From the NCBI GenBank assembly GCA_036278735.1, contig DASUKM010000009.1, positions 29,167 through 93,166 of the forward strand: 64,000 nucleotides of DNA. The letters run 5' to 3'. The translations under genes were made by a program, and so were the position numbers. Every line of letters starts with the position of its first letter. The stretch's first letter is position 1. Origin of the DNA: DASUKM01 sp036278735 (lineage in GTDB: Bacteria > Acidobacteriota > Vicinamibacteria > Vicinamibacterales > 2-12-FULL-66-21). The notes under the pieces are model-generated. The model did no database searches and was not told where the DNA came from. It saw nothing but the letters and a program-made list of their open reading frames with translations. This document shows positions 1-7,872 of the stretch, piece after piece.

Positions 1-107
1 TCGTCTCGGCCGCCGTCCTGCTGACCTGCGTCGCGCTCGGCGCGGGCCTCGTGCCGGCGCACCGAGCCTCGCGGATCGATCCGATGCGCGCGCTGCGCTA
101 CGAGTAG
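1..107 (+). CDS. ADOP/FtsX permease, 3' end only
   Basis: Only the last 34 codons are inside the window; the reading frame is open from base 3 to the TAG at 105-107. The peptide is a final hydrophobic helix followed by VPAHRASRIDPMRALRYE. That ending (P-A-x-R-A-x-R-I-D-P-x-x-A-L-R) is the usual C-terminus of MacB/FtsX permeases of the ADOP family, in which the last membrane helix is followed by a short cytoplasmic tail. It cannot be told from this end whether the gene is intact. The tail closely matches the end of the relic at 5725-6065 (PMRAVRYD), and both are followed by the same kind of tandem repeat. Confidence 0.8.
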   Translation, partial: VSAAVLLTCVALGAGLVPAHRASRIDPMRALRYE

Positions 108-167
108 CGGCGCGGACATCGATTCGCGCGTTTGTGGGATCGCAGGAGTTCAGGAGACCCCTCCTGC

Positions 168-395
168 CCTCCTGACCTCCTGTTGTCTTCGTGACAGCGT
201 GCGTCGCCGCGCAGGGTGCCCGCCCGATCGAATCCACGACGGCCCACCCTCCAACCCTCCTGACCTCCTGTTGTTTTCGTGACAGTGTGCGTCGCCGCGT
301 AAGGTGCCCGCCCGATCGAATCCACGACGGCCCACCCTTCAACCCTCCTGACCTCCTGACCTCCTGTTGTCTTCGTGACAGCGTGCGTCGTCGCA
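168..395. repeat. 88-bp tandem repeat array (family R1), two full copies plus one partial
   Basis: The units begin with CCTCCTGACCTCCTGTTGT at 168, 256 and 344, giving a period of 88 bases. Each continues with TTCGTGACAGCGTGCGTCG and then a block ending near CCACGACGGCCCACCC. The third copy carries an extra ACCTCCTG and stops at GTCGCA. The array fills the space between the stop of the plus-strand ADOP fragment and the stop of the minus-strand ADOP gene at 404, so it lies between converging genes. Related arrays are at 6079-6390 and, inverted, at 21263-21407. No protein-like reading frame was found in it. Confidence 0.9.
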
Positions 396-403
396 TAGAG
401 ATC

Positions 404-3061
404 TCACGCATCACGAATGGCGGTCAGCGGATCGACCCGGGTGGCGCGGCGGGCGGGGACGAAGCAGGCCGCCGCCGACACGATCACCAGGAGGATCGCG
501 ATGGCCGCGTACGTGATCGGGTCGGCCGGTCCGACGCCGACGAGCATCCGGCCGAGGATGCGGCTCGCGCCGAGCGCGGCAATCGCGCCGATCGCCAGGC
601 CCGCGGCGAGCTGAAGCGCGCCGCGCCGCAGGACGAGCCATCGGATCTGACGCCACGTCGCGCCAAGCGCCACGCGCACGCCGATCTCGCGCGTGCGCTG
701 GGCGACCGAGTAGGCCATCACGCCGTAGAGTCCGACGGCGGAGAGCACGAGCGCGATGACGCCGAGCAGGCCGAAGACGCCGCTCGAGAGGCGGTAGGGC
801 CATCGGCTCGACGCCATCATTTGATCGAACGTCTGAATCGTCGTCAGCGGCTGGTCGCGATCGATCGCCTGCACCTCGCGGCGCACCTCGCTCAACACCG
901 CCACGGGGGCCATGCGGCTCCGGACGAGGATCGTCATGCGGGCGGGCGGATCCTGCCGGTACGAAAGGTAGACGACCGGATTCGGATCGCGGTCCTCGAG
1001 CGAGCCCTGGCGGATCGTCGGACTGATCCCGATGATGGTGTACCAGGGCGCGGCGTGCGCGCCGGGTTCCCCCCCGGACGGGATCAACTGAATCCTGCGC
1101 CCGATCGGATCCGCGCCGGCAAAGAACCTGGTGGCGAGCCGCTGATTGATCACGGCGACCGCCGGCCCGGCGGCGCGGTCCGCGGCGGAAAGCGTTCGTC
1201 CGCGCAGGAGTCCGCGATTCAGCAGTTGGAAATATCGTGCACCGATCGTCACGGTCGAGACGAACGGTCGCGGCGCGTCCGCCGTGGACCGGTCGAGCGC
1301 GAGGCGTCGTTCCCCTCCATCGAATGGTGGAACGCCCGTCGTCAGGGCGGCCGACTCGACGCCGGACGTCGCGACCAGCCGCGAGTCGAGGCGGTCGTAG
1401 AAGGCGCGGCGCGCCTCCGCCGTCGCGTACCGCTCGCCGAGCAGCTGCACGTGCATCATCGTGAGCCCGTCGGTCGGGACGCCGGGATCGCGGCCGGCGA
1501 CGTTCAGGAAGCTCCGGAGCATCAGGCCAGCCCCGACGAGCAGCACGACGCTCAGGGACAGCTCTGCGACGATCATCGCGCCGCTCAACCAGCGGGTCCG
1601 CACGCCTTCCGTCGCACCGCGGGCGCCCTCCTTCAGCACGTCGCCGCTCCCCGTGCTCGACACGTGCAGCGCCGGCGCAAGCCCCGAGAGCACGGCCGCG
1701 GCCAGGCAGACGGCCGCGACGTACCCGAAGACCGTGTAGTCCACGGTAAAGGAGAGCCAGAACGGCTTGCCGGGATCGTCGATGGCGGCAGCAAAGGCGT
1801 GGATGCCCCAGACGGTGACCGCCAGGCCCAGCAGGCCGCCGGCCACCCCGAGCACCGCACTCTCGATCAAGAGCTGGCCGACGACGCGTCGCCGTGAGGC
1901 ACCGAGCGCGATCCGCACGGCGATCTCGTGCCGGCGATGAATCGAGCGCGAGAGCAAGAGGTTGGCCACGTTCGCGCAGGCGATGAGCAGCACCAGCCAG
2001 ACGGCCCCCAGGACCGCAAGAAACATCGTCCGCGCCGCGCCACCGACGAACGCCTCGGTAAAGGTTTCCAGGCGGATGCCCGTCAATCCATCGCTGGCTC
2101 CGGGATAGGCCGCGAAGATGCCCTGCGCGACGGCATTCATCTCTGCCTGCGCGGACCGGCGATCTTCGCCGCGACGCAAGAGCCCGAACGCCCGCAGAAC
2201 GCGGGCGTCGCGTCGCGCCTGCGGTCCGGTGGGGACGAGCGGCAGCCAGACGTCGGTGTTGTCGGGAAACTTCAGATCCGCCGGCATGACGCCGACGATG
2301 GTGGCGGTCTGGCCGTCGAGCGCGATCGGCGAGCCGATCACGCCGGTGTCGCCGCCGTAGCGCGCGTTCCACAGGCCCGCGCCGATGATCGCCACGGGTG
2401 CGGCTCCCTTCCGATCGTCGCCCGCCGCGAAGCCGCGGCCGAGGATCGGACGCTCGGCGATCAGATCGAAGCTGTTCGCCGTCACCCACGCGCCGCGCAC
2501 CTCCTGCGGCTGCGCGCGATGGTCGCTGAGGTTCATCGTCGCGGAGCGATACGCCCCCAGCCCTTCGAAGGTGCGGGTGCGGGCGCGCCAGTCCAGGAAC
2601 TCGGGATACGAAACAGGCATCCGCCGCCCCGCGCGAGGCTGCCACCACAGCACGTACAGCCTCGCGGCGTCCTTGAACGGGAGTCCGCGCAGGAACGCGG
2701 CGTCGACGACGGTGAAGCCGGTGGCGTTGACGCCGATGCCGAGCGCGAGCGTCACGATCGCGGCGGCCGCGAACCACCGGTCCTTGCGGAGCAGGCGTAG
2801 CGCGAAACGGACGTCGCCGATCGCCGTGTCGAGCCCGGGCAGACCGCGGATGTCGCGGTGCCGCGCGCCGAGCGCCGCCGGATTGCCCAGGCGCACGAGC
2901 GCCGCGCGGCGCGCCGCGTCGGGCGTCATCCCCCGGCGCACGTTGTCCTCCGTGAGCATCGCGAGATGCGAGTCCAGCTCTTCCTGGAAATCGCGATCGA
3001 ACGCGCGGGTCCTGACGAATGCCCTCACCCGCGCGAGCGTGCTCCGCCATCGCGTGCGCAC
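404..3061 (-). CDS. ADOP family ABC transporter permease (MacB/FtsX type)
   Basis: An 885-residue permease with the full ADOP architecture. A cytoplasmic N-terminal region (about residues 1-95, with FQEELDSHLAMLTEDNVRRG) leads into a first helix around LALGIGVNATGF. Next come a MacB-like periplasmic domain, a three-helix FtsX core (about 350-440), a second periplasmic domain, and a second FtsX core ending in ARRATRVDPLTAIRDA. ADOPs are duplicated MacB-like permeases that lack a dedicated ATPase beside them; their substrates are unknown. The gene starts three bases after the stop of the PadR regulator at 3065, so the two form a PadR-ADOP transcription unit. No inactivating lesion is visible. 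Confidence 0.93.
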   Translation of the reverse strand: MRTRWRSTLARVRAFVRTRAFDRDFQEELDSHLAMLTEDNVRRGMTPDAARRAALVRLGNPAALGARHRDIRGLPGLDTAIGDVRFALRLLRKDRWFAAAAIVTLALGIGVNATGFTVVDAAFLRGLPFKDAARLYVLWWQPRAGRRMPVSYPEFLDWRARTRTFEGLGAYRSATMNLSDHRAQPQEVRGAWVTANSFDLIAERPILGRGFAAGDDRKGAAPVAIIGAGLWNARYGGDTGVIGSPIALDGQTATIVGVMPADLKFPDNTDVWLPLVPTGPQARRDARVLRAFGLLRRGEDRRSAQAEMNAVAQGIFAAYPGASDGLTGIRLETFTEAFVGGAARTMFLAVLGAVWLVLLIACANVANLLLSRSIHRRHEIAVRIALGASRRRVVGQLLIESAVLGVAGGLLGLAVTVWGIHAFAAAIDDPGKPFWLSFTVDYTVFGYVAAVCLAAAVLSGLAPALHVSSTGSGDVLKEGARGATEGVRTRWLSGAMIVAELSLSVVLLVGAGLMLRSFLNVAGRDPGVPTDGLTMMHVQLLGERYATAEARRAFYDRLDSRLVATSGVESAALTTGVPPFDGGERRLALDRSTADAPRPFVSTVTIGARYFQLLNRGLLRGRTLSAADRAAGPAVAVINQRLATRFFAGADPIGRRIQLIPSGGEPGAHAAPWYTIIGISPTIRQGSLEDRDPNPVVYLSYRQDPPARMTILVRSRMAPVAVLSEVRREVQAIDRDQPLTTIQTFDQMMASSRWPYRLSSGVFGLLGVIALVLSAVGLYGVMAYSVAQRTREIGVRVALGATWRQIRWLVLRRGALQLAAGLAIGAIAALGASRILGRMLVGVGPADPITYAAIAILLVIVSAAACFVPARRATRVDPLTAIRDA

Positions 3062-3064
3062 CGG

Positions 3065-3409
3065 CTACCTCCTCGGCGCAAGCTGCAGGAGCCGCCCGAT
3101 CGTCCCGGCGACGCGTTCCCAGTTCTCGGCTTCCGAGACGAGCTGCCGCCGGCCAGCCCTGGAGATCGCGTAGAACTTCGCCTTGCGATGGTTCTCGGAG
3201 GTGCCCCACGCCGCCGTGATCCAGCCGTTCTGGAGGAGGCGCACGAGACAGAGATAAATCGTCCCCTGGTTGACGCGCAGCGCCTCTTCGCTGATCTGCT
3301 CGATGCGCTTGGCCAGGCCGTAGCCGTGCATCGGCCCGAGCGCGTCGAGCGCCTTGAGGACCATCAGGTCGAGGGTGCCCTGCAGGATGTCGGACTTCGG
3401 CGCGGTCAC
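3065..3409 (-). CDS. PadR family transcriptional regulator
   Basis: A 114-residue winged-helix protein of the short PadR class. It opens with SDILQGTLDLMVLKALDALG and continues with GYGLAKRIEQIS and the wing segment KAKFYAISRAGRRQL, all typical of PadR. The start is a GTG at 3407-3409, preceded on the minus strand by AGGAG at a normal distance. PadR proteins of this class are dimeric repressors that often control a neighbouring transporter. The ADOP permease three bases downstream is the obvious target together with the regulator itself, which is an inference from gene order. Confidence 0.95.
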   Translation of the reverse strand: MTAPKSDILQGTLDLMVLKALDALGPMHGYGLAKRIEQISEEALRVNQGTIYLCLVRLLQNGWITAAWGTSENHRKAKFYAISRAGRRQLVSEAENWERVAGTIGRLLQLAPRR

Positions 3410-3438
3410 GTCCCGTTCTCCTGTGTGATGCCTAGACG

Positions 3439-3467
3439 AGTGTCGCGCGTTCCCTGTGGGATGTCAA
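3439..3467 (-). promoter_or_regulatory. Possible promoter of the PadR-ADOP pair
   Basis: On the minus strand there is a perfect TTGACA (3467-3462), then 17 bases, then GACACT (3444-3439) as a weak -10. The string TTGACATCC also occurs upstream of the third PadR gene (50069-50061). The -35 match is good but the -10 match is poor. Confidence 0.4.
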
Positions 3468-3530
3468 GAGGAGACCGCGCGGCGGCGTGGACACGGCAGG
3501 CAGAGGGCGGGAGCGCGGTCCCGCCCGCCG

Positions 3531-5588
3531 TCACGCGATCGGCACCGCCGCGCTCGCGTCGCCGAAGTGCCGCGCGTACCAGGCGATCGATCGGTCGAGG
3601 CTGTCGATCTGGTGCCCCACCTCGCGGATGCCGTGCCCTTCGCGCGGGTACATGACGAACTCCGTCTCGACGCCGACGTCCTTCAGCGCGACGTAGAACT
3701 GTTCCGCGTCGGGGATCGGCACGTCGTTGTCGTTGGCGCCGTGCATGATGAGCGTCGGGGTCGCCACCTGCGCGACGTAGCGGAGCGCCGACCGCTTCCA
3801 CATCTGGTCCATGAGGTCGGATTGTGTCGGAAGCTTCCCGAACTCCATCTGCTCGTACTGGTTGTAGTACGTGAGGTAGTTGTAGCTGATGAGATTCGTG
3901 ATGCCGGCGATCGGGATCGCCGCCTTGAACTCGCGCGTCTGCGTAATCAGCCAGTAACTGAGCTGGCCGCCATAGCTGACGCCCTCGACCCCCATCTTCG
4001 CCGGATCGATCCAGTTGTAACGGCGGATCGCGGCGCTCACGCCGTAGAGCACGTCCTGCGCCTCGTTGCCGTTCTGGTCGCCGAAGACGGCGTCCGCGAA
4101 CGCCTGGCCGTAGCCGGTCGATCCGCGGTAGTTGACGTGCAGCACCGCCCAGCCCCGGGCGGCAAAGACCTGATCGCGGAAGTTGAACGCCGGCCCGTTC
4201 TGGCCGTGCGGACCGCCGTGGATGTTCACGATGAGCGGGTGCTTGCTGCCCGGCGTGATGCCGGGGGGGCGCAGCAGGAAGGCCTCGACGCGGTACTTGT
4301 TGTCGTTGCTGACGAAGTCGAACGAGTCGACGGTGCCGAGCTGTTTCCCGCCGAGGACGTCCGCGTTCAGGTCGGTCAACTGTTTCGCGGCGTCGCCAGT
4401 CTTCAGGAACAGCTCGGCGAGATCGGCCGGGCTCGTGAAGGCATAGGCGACGCTGCCCGACTTCGCGACCGCGAACGAGCCGACGCTGCCCGGCAGGTCC
4501 ACGATGGCCTCCGGCTTCCCGCCTTCGGCGCCGGCGCCCGCCCGGTAGAGATGGACGCTGCCGCGCTCCTGCACGGTGAAATACAGCGAGCGGCCGTCGG
4601 GCGACCACTGCGGGACTCCCTGCCGATCGTCGATGCCCCCCACGTCGCGCGCCTGCGATCCGTCGGCGTTCATCACCCACACATGCGTGTCCTCCATCGT
4701 CGTCTCGCGATCCGTGAGGCCGCGGGTGGTGCCGCGGAAGGCAATCCGCCGCCCGTCGGGCGACCAGACCGGATCGTACTGCGTCGCCTCGTTCGCGGTG
4801 ATCTGGCGGATGGCGCCGGTCGACGGAGCGACGCCGTAGACGTTGTAGTGGAAGAACTGATCGGCGTAGGGGGAGCGATCGGAGCAGAAGAGGATCGTGG
4901 AGCCGTCCGGCGACCAGTCGATCGAATGTTCGTAGTACGGGCCGTCCGTCAACTGGCGGACCTGGTGGCTGGCGACGTTTACGATGAAGATGTGCAGCCG
5001 CCGGTTGTCGTTGAACGGCTGGACGCCTTCGGCGGCCGTCGGCCGCCACAGGTATCGCGTGAAGACCATCGGGTCGCCGGTCGCCGCGGCGGTCTCGGGA
5101 CCCGGCGTTGCCGAGACGTACGCGATCTGCGCGCCGTCGGGCGACCACGTGATGTCGGCTCCCCGGCCCGGCAGCGGCGAATTCGTGCCGGTGACCTCCG
5201 CGAGCCACGTGGCGGCCGATCCGTCCGGCCGCGCGACGACGAGACCGGCCTTTCCGCCGGCGGCGCCGTGAAAGGCAATCCATCGCCCGTCCGGCGACCA
5301 CGCCGCGTCCGACGATGGCGCGGCGCCGGTGCCGCCGAGCCGCACGGAGTGGCCGGTCGCGAGCGTCATCACCCAGAGCTGCGAGGAGGGGCGCCCGGGT
5401 CTGTCGTTGGACGCCACCGCGTAGGCGACGAGCGTGCCGTCGGGCGAGAGCGCCACCTGTCCGACGTCCCGCATTCGCGTCAGATCGTGACTGACCAGGC
5501 GATTGCCCTGGGCGCATGCCGGCCAGGGGGCCAGCGCCCCGGCGAGCGCCATCGCGATGGGAAGAACGTTCACTGTCCTGAGACGCAT
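3531..5588 (-). CDS. Secreted S9 family peptidase (prolyl oligopeptidase / acylaminoacyl-peptidase type)
   Basis: A 685-residue serine peptidase. The frame is open further upstream, but the ATG at 5588 is chosen because it is preceded by AAAGGACT and begins a signal peptide ending near PWPACAQG. The N-terminal part is a WD40/PD40-like propeller with repeated W-S-P-D-G-R motifs. The C-terminal part is an alpha/beta hydrolase with the catalytic triad Ser538 (GVSYGG), Asp620 (HGANDNDVP) and His652 (REGHG). The family cleaves short peptides, often after proline or removing acylated N-terminal residues. Here it is probably periplasmic and used for peptide scavenging. It lies 120 bases beyond the PadR gene and seems to be transcribed alone. 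Confidence 0.93.
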   Translation of the reverse strand: MRLRTVNVLPIAMALAGALAPWPACAQGNRLVSHDLTRMRDVGQVALSPDGTLVAYAVASNDRPGRPSSQLWVMTLATGHSVRLGGTGAAPSSDAAWSPDGRWIAFHGAAGGKAGLVVARPDGSAATWLAEVTGTNSPLPGRGADITWSPDGAQIAYVSATPGPETAAATGDPMVFTRYLWRPTAAEGVQPFNDNRRLHIFIVNVASHQVRQLTDGPYYEHSIDWSPDGSTILFCSDRSPYADQFFHYNVYGVAPSTGAIRQITANEATQYDPVWSPDGRRIAFRGTTRGLTDRETTMEDTHVWVMNADGSQARDVGGIDDRQGVPQWSPDGRSLYFTVQERGSVHLYRAGAGAEGGKPEAIVDLPGSVGSFAVAKSGSVAYAFTSPADLAELFLKTGDAAKQLTDLNADVLGGKQLGTVDSFDFVSNDNKYRVEAFLLRPPGITPGSKHPLIVNIHGGPHGQNGPAFNFRDQVFAARGWAVLHVNYRGSTGYGQAFADAVFGDQNGNEAQDVLYGVSAAIRRYNWIDPAKMGVEGVSYGGQLSYWLITQTREFKAAIPIAGITNLISYNYLTYYNQYEQMEFGKLPTQSDLMDQMWKRSALRYVAQVATPTLIMHGANDNDVPIPDAEQFYVALKDVGVETEFVMYPREGHGIREVGHQIDSLDRSIAWYARHFGDASAAVPIA

Positions 5589-5724
5589 GGATGCGAGTCC
5601 TTTCTGGGTCGCCGCAACCGACGCCCGCGACCACCGGCGGCGGTCCGCTTGCGGCACGTGCGCCCCTACAGTACCCGCTTCGCCCGCCGGGCGCGACCGC
5701 TGCGATGGGGGGAGGTCGCTCGGG

Positions 5725-6065
5725 ACCACGGTGATCTTCGGCATCCTGCCGGCCCTGTTCGCGATGCGGGCGCACGGCGCGGATCCACACTGGATCACGG
5801 TCGTGGGAGTGGTCGGCGACGTCCGATTGGCGCCCACCCTGCCCCCGGCGCCGCACGCATATTTTCCGTTCACCCAGGTTCCCGACTACGTGACGAGCGA
5901 CGTGGCGATCGGCGTGACGGCCGATCCGGTCTCGGTGGCGGCGGCGCGCGGCGTCGTGCACGGGCTCGATCCGAATCAGCCGGTGGCGAACGTCGCGCCA
6001 TTCGACCGCCTGCTGTCGGATTCACTCGCGCGCATCTACCCATGCGCGCGGTGCGCTACGACTAG
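5725..6065 (+). pseudogene. ADOP permease relic with internal deletions
   Basis: The frame reads TTVIFGILPAL, the helix normally found in the first FtsX core. It jumps at once to DPHWITVVGVVGDVRL, which belongs to the second periplasmic domain of MacB-like permeases. It continues through FDRLLSDSLARI and then, in another frame, ends PMRAVRYD-stop at 6039-6065. The N-terminal half, most of the second periplasmic domain and the last FtsX core are missing. This is a collapsed ADOP gene. The R1 repeat array begins just after its stop, as it does after the ADOP end at 107. Confidence 0.8.
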
Positions 6066-6078
6066 CGGCGCAGCGATC

Positions 6079-6390
6079 TGCTGTCTTCGTGACAGCGTGC
6101 GTCGCCGCGGAAGATGCCCCGTCGCCGGAAATCCACGACGGCCCACCCTGCGGCCCTCCTGACCTCCTGTTGTCTTCGTGACCGCGTGTCGCCGCGTAAG
6201 ATGCCCGGTCGCCGGAAATCCACGACGGCCCACCCTGCGGACCTCCTGACCTCCTGACCTCCTGTTGTCTTCGTGACCGCGAGCGTCGCCGCGGAAGATG
6301 CCCGGTCGCCGGAAATCCACGACGGCCCACCCTGCGGCCCTCCTGACCTCCTGACCTCCTGTTGTCTTCGTGACCGCGTGCGTCGCCGCA
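6079..6390. repeat. R1 tandem repeat array, three to four units
   Basis: CCTCCTGACCTCCTG cores start at 6155, 6242 and 6339, after a first partial unit starting near 6079. The spacings are 87 and 97 bases. Each unit carries TTGTCTTCGTGACCGCG, GTCGCCGCG and CCACGACGGCCCACCCTGCGG. Unit length varies because ACCTCCTG is present one, two or three times. The array is closely related to the one at 168-395 and again fills the gap between a plus-strand ADOP end and a minus-strand stop codon (6404). Confidence 0.9.
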
Positions 6391-6403
6391 ACGAGATCTC
6401 GAT

Positions 6404-6964
6404 TCACTGCCGGGCCGTGTCGATCGTGGCCTTTCCCTGCGCCACCAGATTGCGCAGCAGTTGCAGGTCCGCGATATGGAACGACGCGGTCGCCAGGGGC
6501 TCGAGCGGGGCGCCCCCCGCGGCGACGGCGGCGAACACGCCGTCGCGGGTGCTGAACACCGAGACGCGCAGATCGCCGGCCGTGCGGTAGTCCCCCTCGA
6601 ATCGATCGAGGCGCGTCACCGTGCTGTTCATCGCGATCAGGCGATCGAGCGCCGCCAGCATCGGCGCGATTTCGTCGTAGTCCACGTACGCGATCGCGGC
6701 GCGCGCGGCGGCGTGCTCCACGGGCTGACGCACGTCGATACTGAAGCCGTACTCCTTGCTGCCGCTCGCGGTATCGGTCACCTCGAGCGCCCGGACGCCG
6801 ACCCCCGTCCCGTCGAGGCCGCGCACGAACCCGGCGAGCGACGATCCCTGGACGACCACCGCCCCCGCCTGGAGCAGCATCGCCTCCAGATGGGTTCGCG
6901 GCGGCGGCGGCAGCAGGACCTGCTGTTGGATGGCGGCGGCGAGCACGAGAGGCATGACGAACAT
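6404..6964 (-). CDS. Secreted protein of unknown function
   Basis: A 186-residue protein that I do not recognise. The N-terminus MFVMPLVLAAAIQQQ looks like a short signal or anchor sequence, followed by a proline-rich stretch. The remainder is mixed alpha/beta without cysteines or a familiar motif (EVTDTASGSKEYGFSIDVRQ, YVDYDEIAPMLAALDRLIAMN). AGGAGGAG precedes the ATG. It lies 19 bases downstream of the EamA exporter gene and is probably the last gene of a tricorn-EamA-unknown unit. The composition and ribosome-binding site support a real gene. Confidence 0.75.
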   Translation of the reverse strand: MFVMPLVLAAAIQQQVLLPPPPRTHLEAMLLQAGAVVVQGSSLAGFVRGLDGTGVGVRALEVTDTASGSKEYGFSIDVRQPVEHAAARAAIAYVDYDEIAPMLAALDRLIAMNSTVTRLDRFEGDYRTAGDLRVSVFSTRDGVFAAVAAGGAPLEPLATASFHIADLQLLRNLVAQGKATIDTARQ

Positions 6965-6983
6965 GACGCACTCCTCCTGACGT

Positions 6984-7853
6984 TCAGACGGCCGGCTGCT
7001 GGTTGACGACGACGATGCCGGCGAGCACGAGCAGGCCGCCGGCGATCTGTGGACCCGACAGGGGCTCGCCGAGCAGCGGGATGGCGAGCAGCGCCGCGAG
7101 CGGCACCTGGGCGAGCAGGCCCACGGAGGTGACCGTCGCGGGCAACTGGCCGAGCGCGTACGCCAGCGCGAAATACGCCGCGAGCTGCGAGATCAGGCCC
7201 AGCCCCGCGAGCGCCAGCCACGTCCGCGCCCCATATCCCCACAGCGGCACGTGCAGCGCCGCGCAAATCACGGCCAGCGTCACGACGCTGCCGGCGACGG
7301 CGAGCGTGCTGAACGTGAGCGTGTCCATCCCCGCGCGCGCGCGCTCGGTGGTCACCAGATAGCCCGCGAAAAACACGGAGGCGGCAAGTGCGAGCGCGTC
7401 GCCGTCGAAGCGCGCCGCGCCGCCGGTTCCCAGATGCTCCCCTACCATCGTCGCACAGCCGGCGAGCGCGAGCGCGAGCCCCAGCCAGAACGCGAGGCGC
7501 GGGCGCCGGCCCGAGATCCACCAGGCCGCGAGGCCGACGAACACGGGCGCGTTGTTGCCGAGCAGGACGGCCGAGGCCGCGGTGGTACGCAGAACGGAGG
7601 TGTTCCACAGGGCGAGGTCGAAGGCGAAGAAGACGCCGCCGGCGAGCGCGCCGAGGATCGCGCGCACGGAGGGCCGCACCGCATGAGGGTGGGCGAACCT
7701 CCACGGCACGAGCACCACCGCGGCGATCAGCACGCGGTAGAGCGCCGACGCCGGTCCGGGCACGCCGGCCCAGCGCACGAAGATCGACGACCACGCGATG
7801 CCAGCGACCGCCACCGCCAGCGCGCCGTACGCGCGCACGCGGGCCGGCGTCAC
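6984..7853 (-). CDS. EamA/DMT family transporter
   Basis: A 289-residue membrane protein with ten predicted helices in two five-helix EamA repeats. The first begins GALAVAVAGIAWSSIFVRWAG; the second repeat ends GGLLVLAGIVVVNQQ. The drug/metabolite transporter superfamily mostly exports small metabolites such as amino acids, but the substrate cannot be predicted here. The start is a GTG at 7851-7853 without an obvious Shine-Dalgarno sequence, 19 bases after the stop of the tricorn gene, which suggests co-transcription. Confidence 0.9.
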   Translation of the reverse strand: MTPARVRAYGALAVAVAGIAWSSIFVRWAGVPGPASALYRVLIAAVVLVPWRFAHPHAVRPSVRAILGALAGGVFFAFDLALWNTSVLRTTAASAVLLGNNAPVFVGLAAWWISGRRPRLAFWLGLALALAGCATMVGEHLGTGGAARFDGDALALAASVFFAGYLVTTERARAGMDTLTFSTLAVAGSVVTLAVICAALHVPLWGYGARTWLALAGLGLISQLAAYFALAYALGQLPATVTSVGLLAQVPLAALLAIPLLGEPLSGPQIAGGLLVLAGIVVVNQQPAV

Positions 7854-7872
7854 CAGGCGGCCGCCGGAGCGA

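Noticed and set aside
191..1897. 568-codon ORF starting in the R1 array
   Set aside because: It is antisense to the ADOP gene at 404-3061 and its first part is pure repeat translation.
3406..5961. Long open frames of 800-1100 codons antisense to or out of phase with real genes (for example 3406-5961, 3456-6065, 16404-18959, 23277-26444, 52923-56273, 56412-59123)
   Set aside because: They are rich in Arg, Ala, His and Gly and have no domains. They cover the S9, ADOP, DUF3857 and AI-2E genes in other frames and arise from the high GC content.
5725..6162. Functional short protein across the ADOP relic
   Set aside because: The segment joins non-adjacent permease parts, changes frame and ends in repeat sequence.
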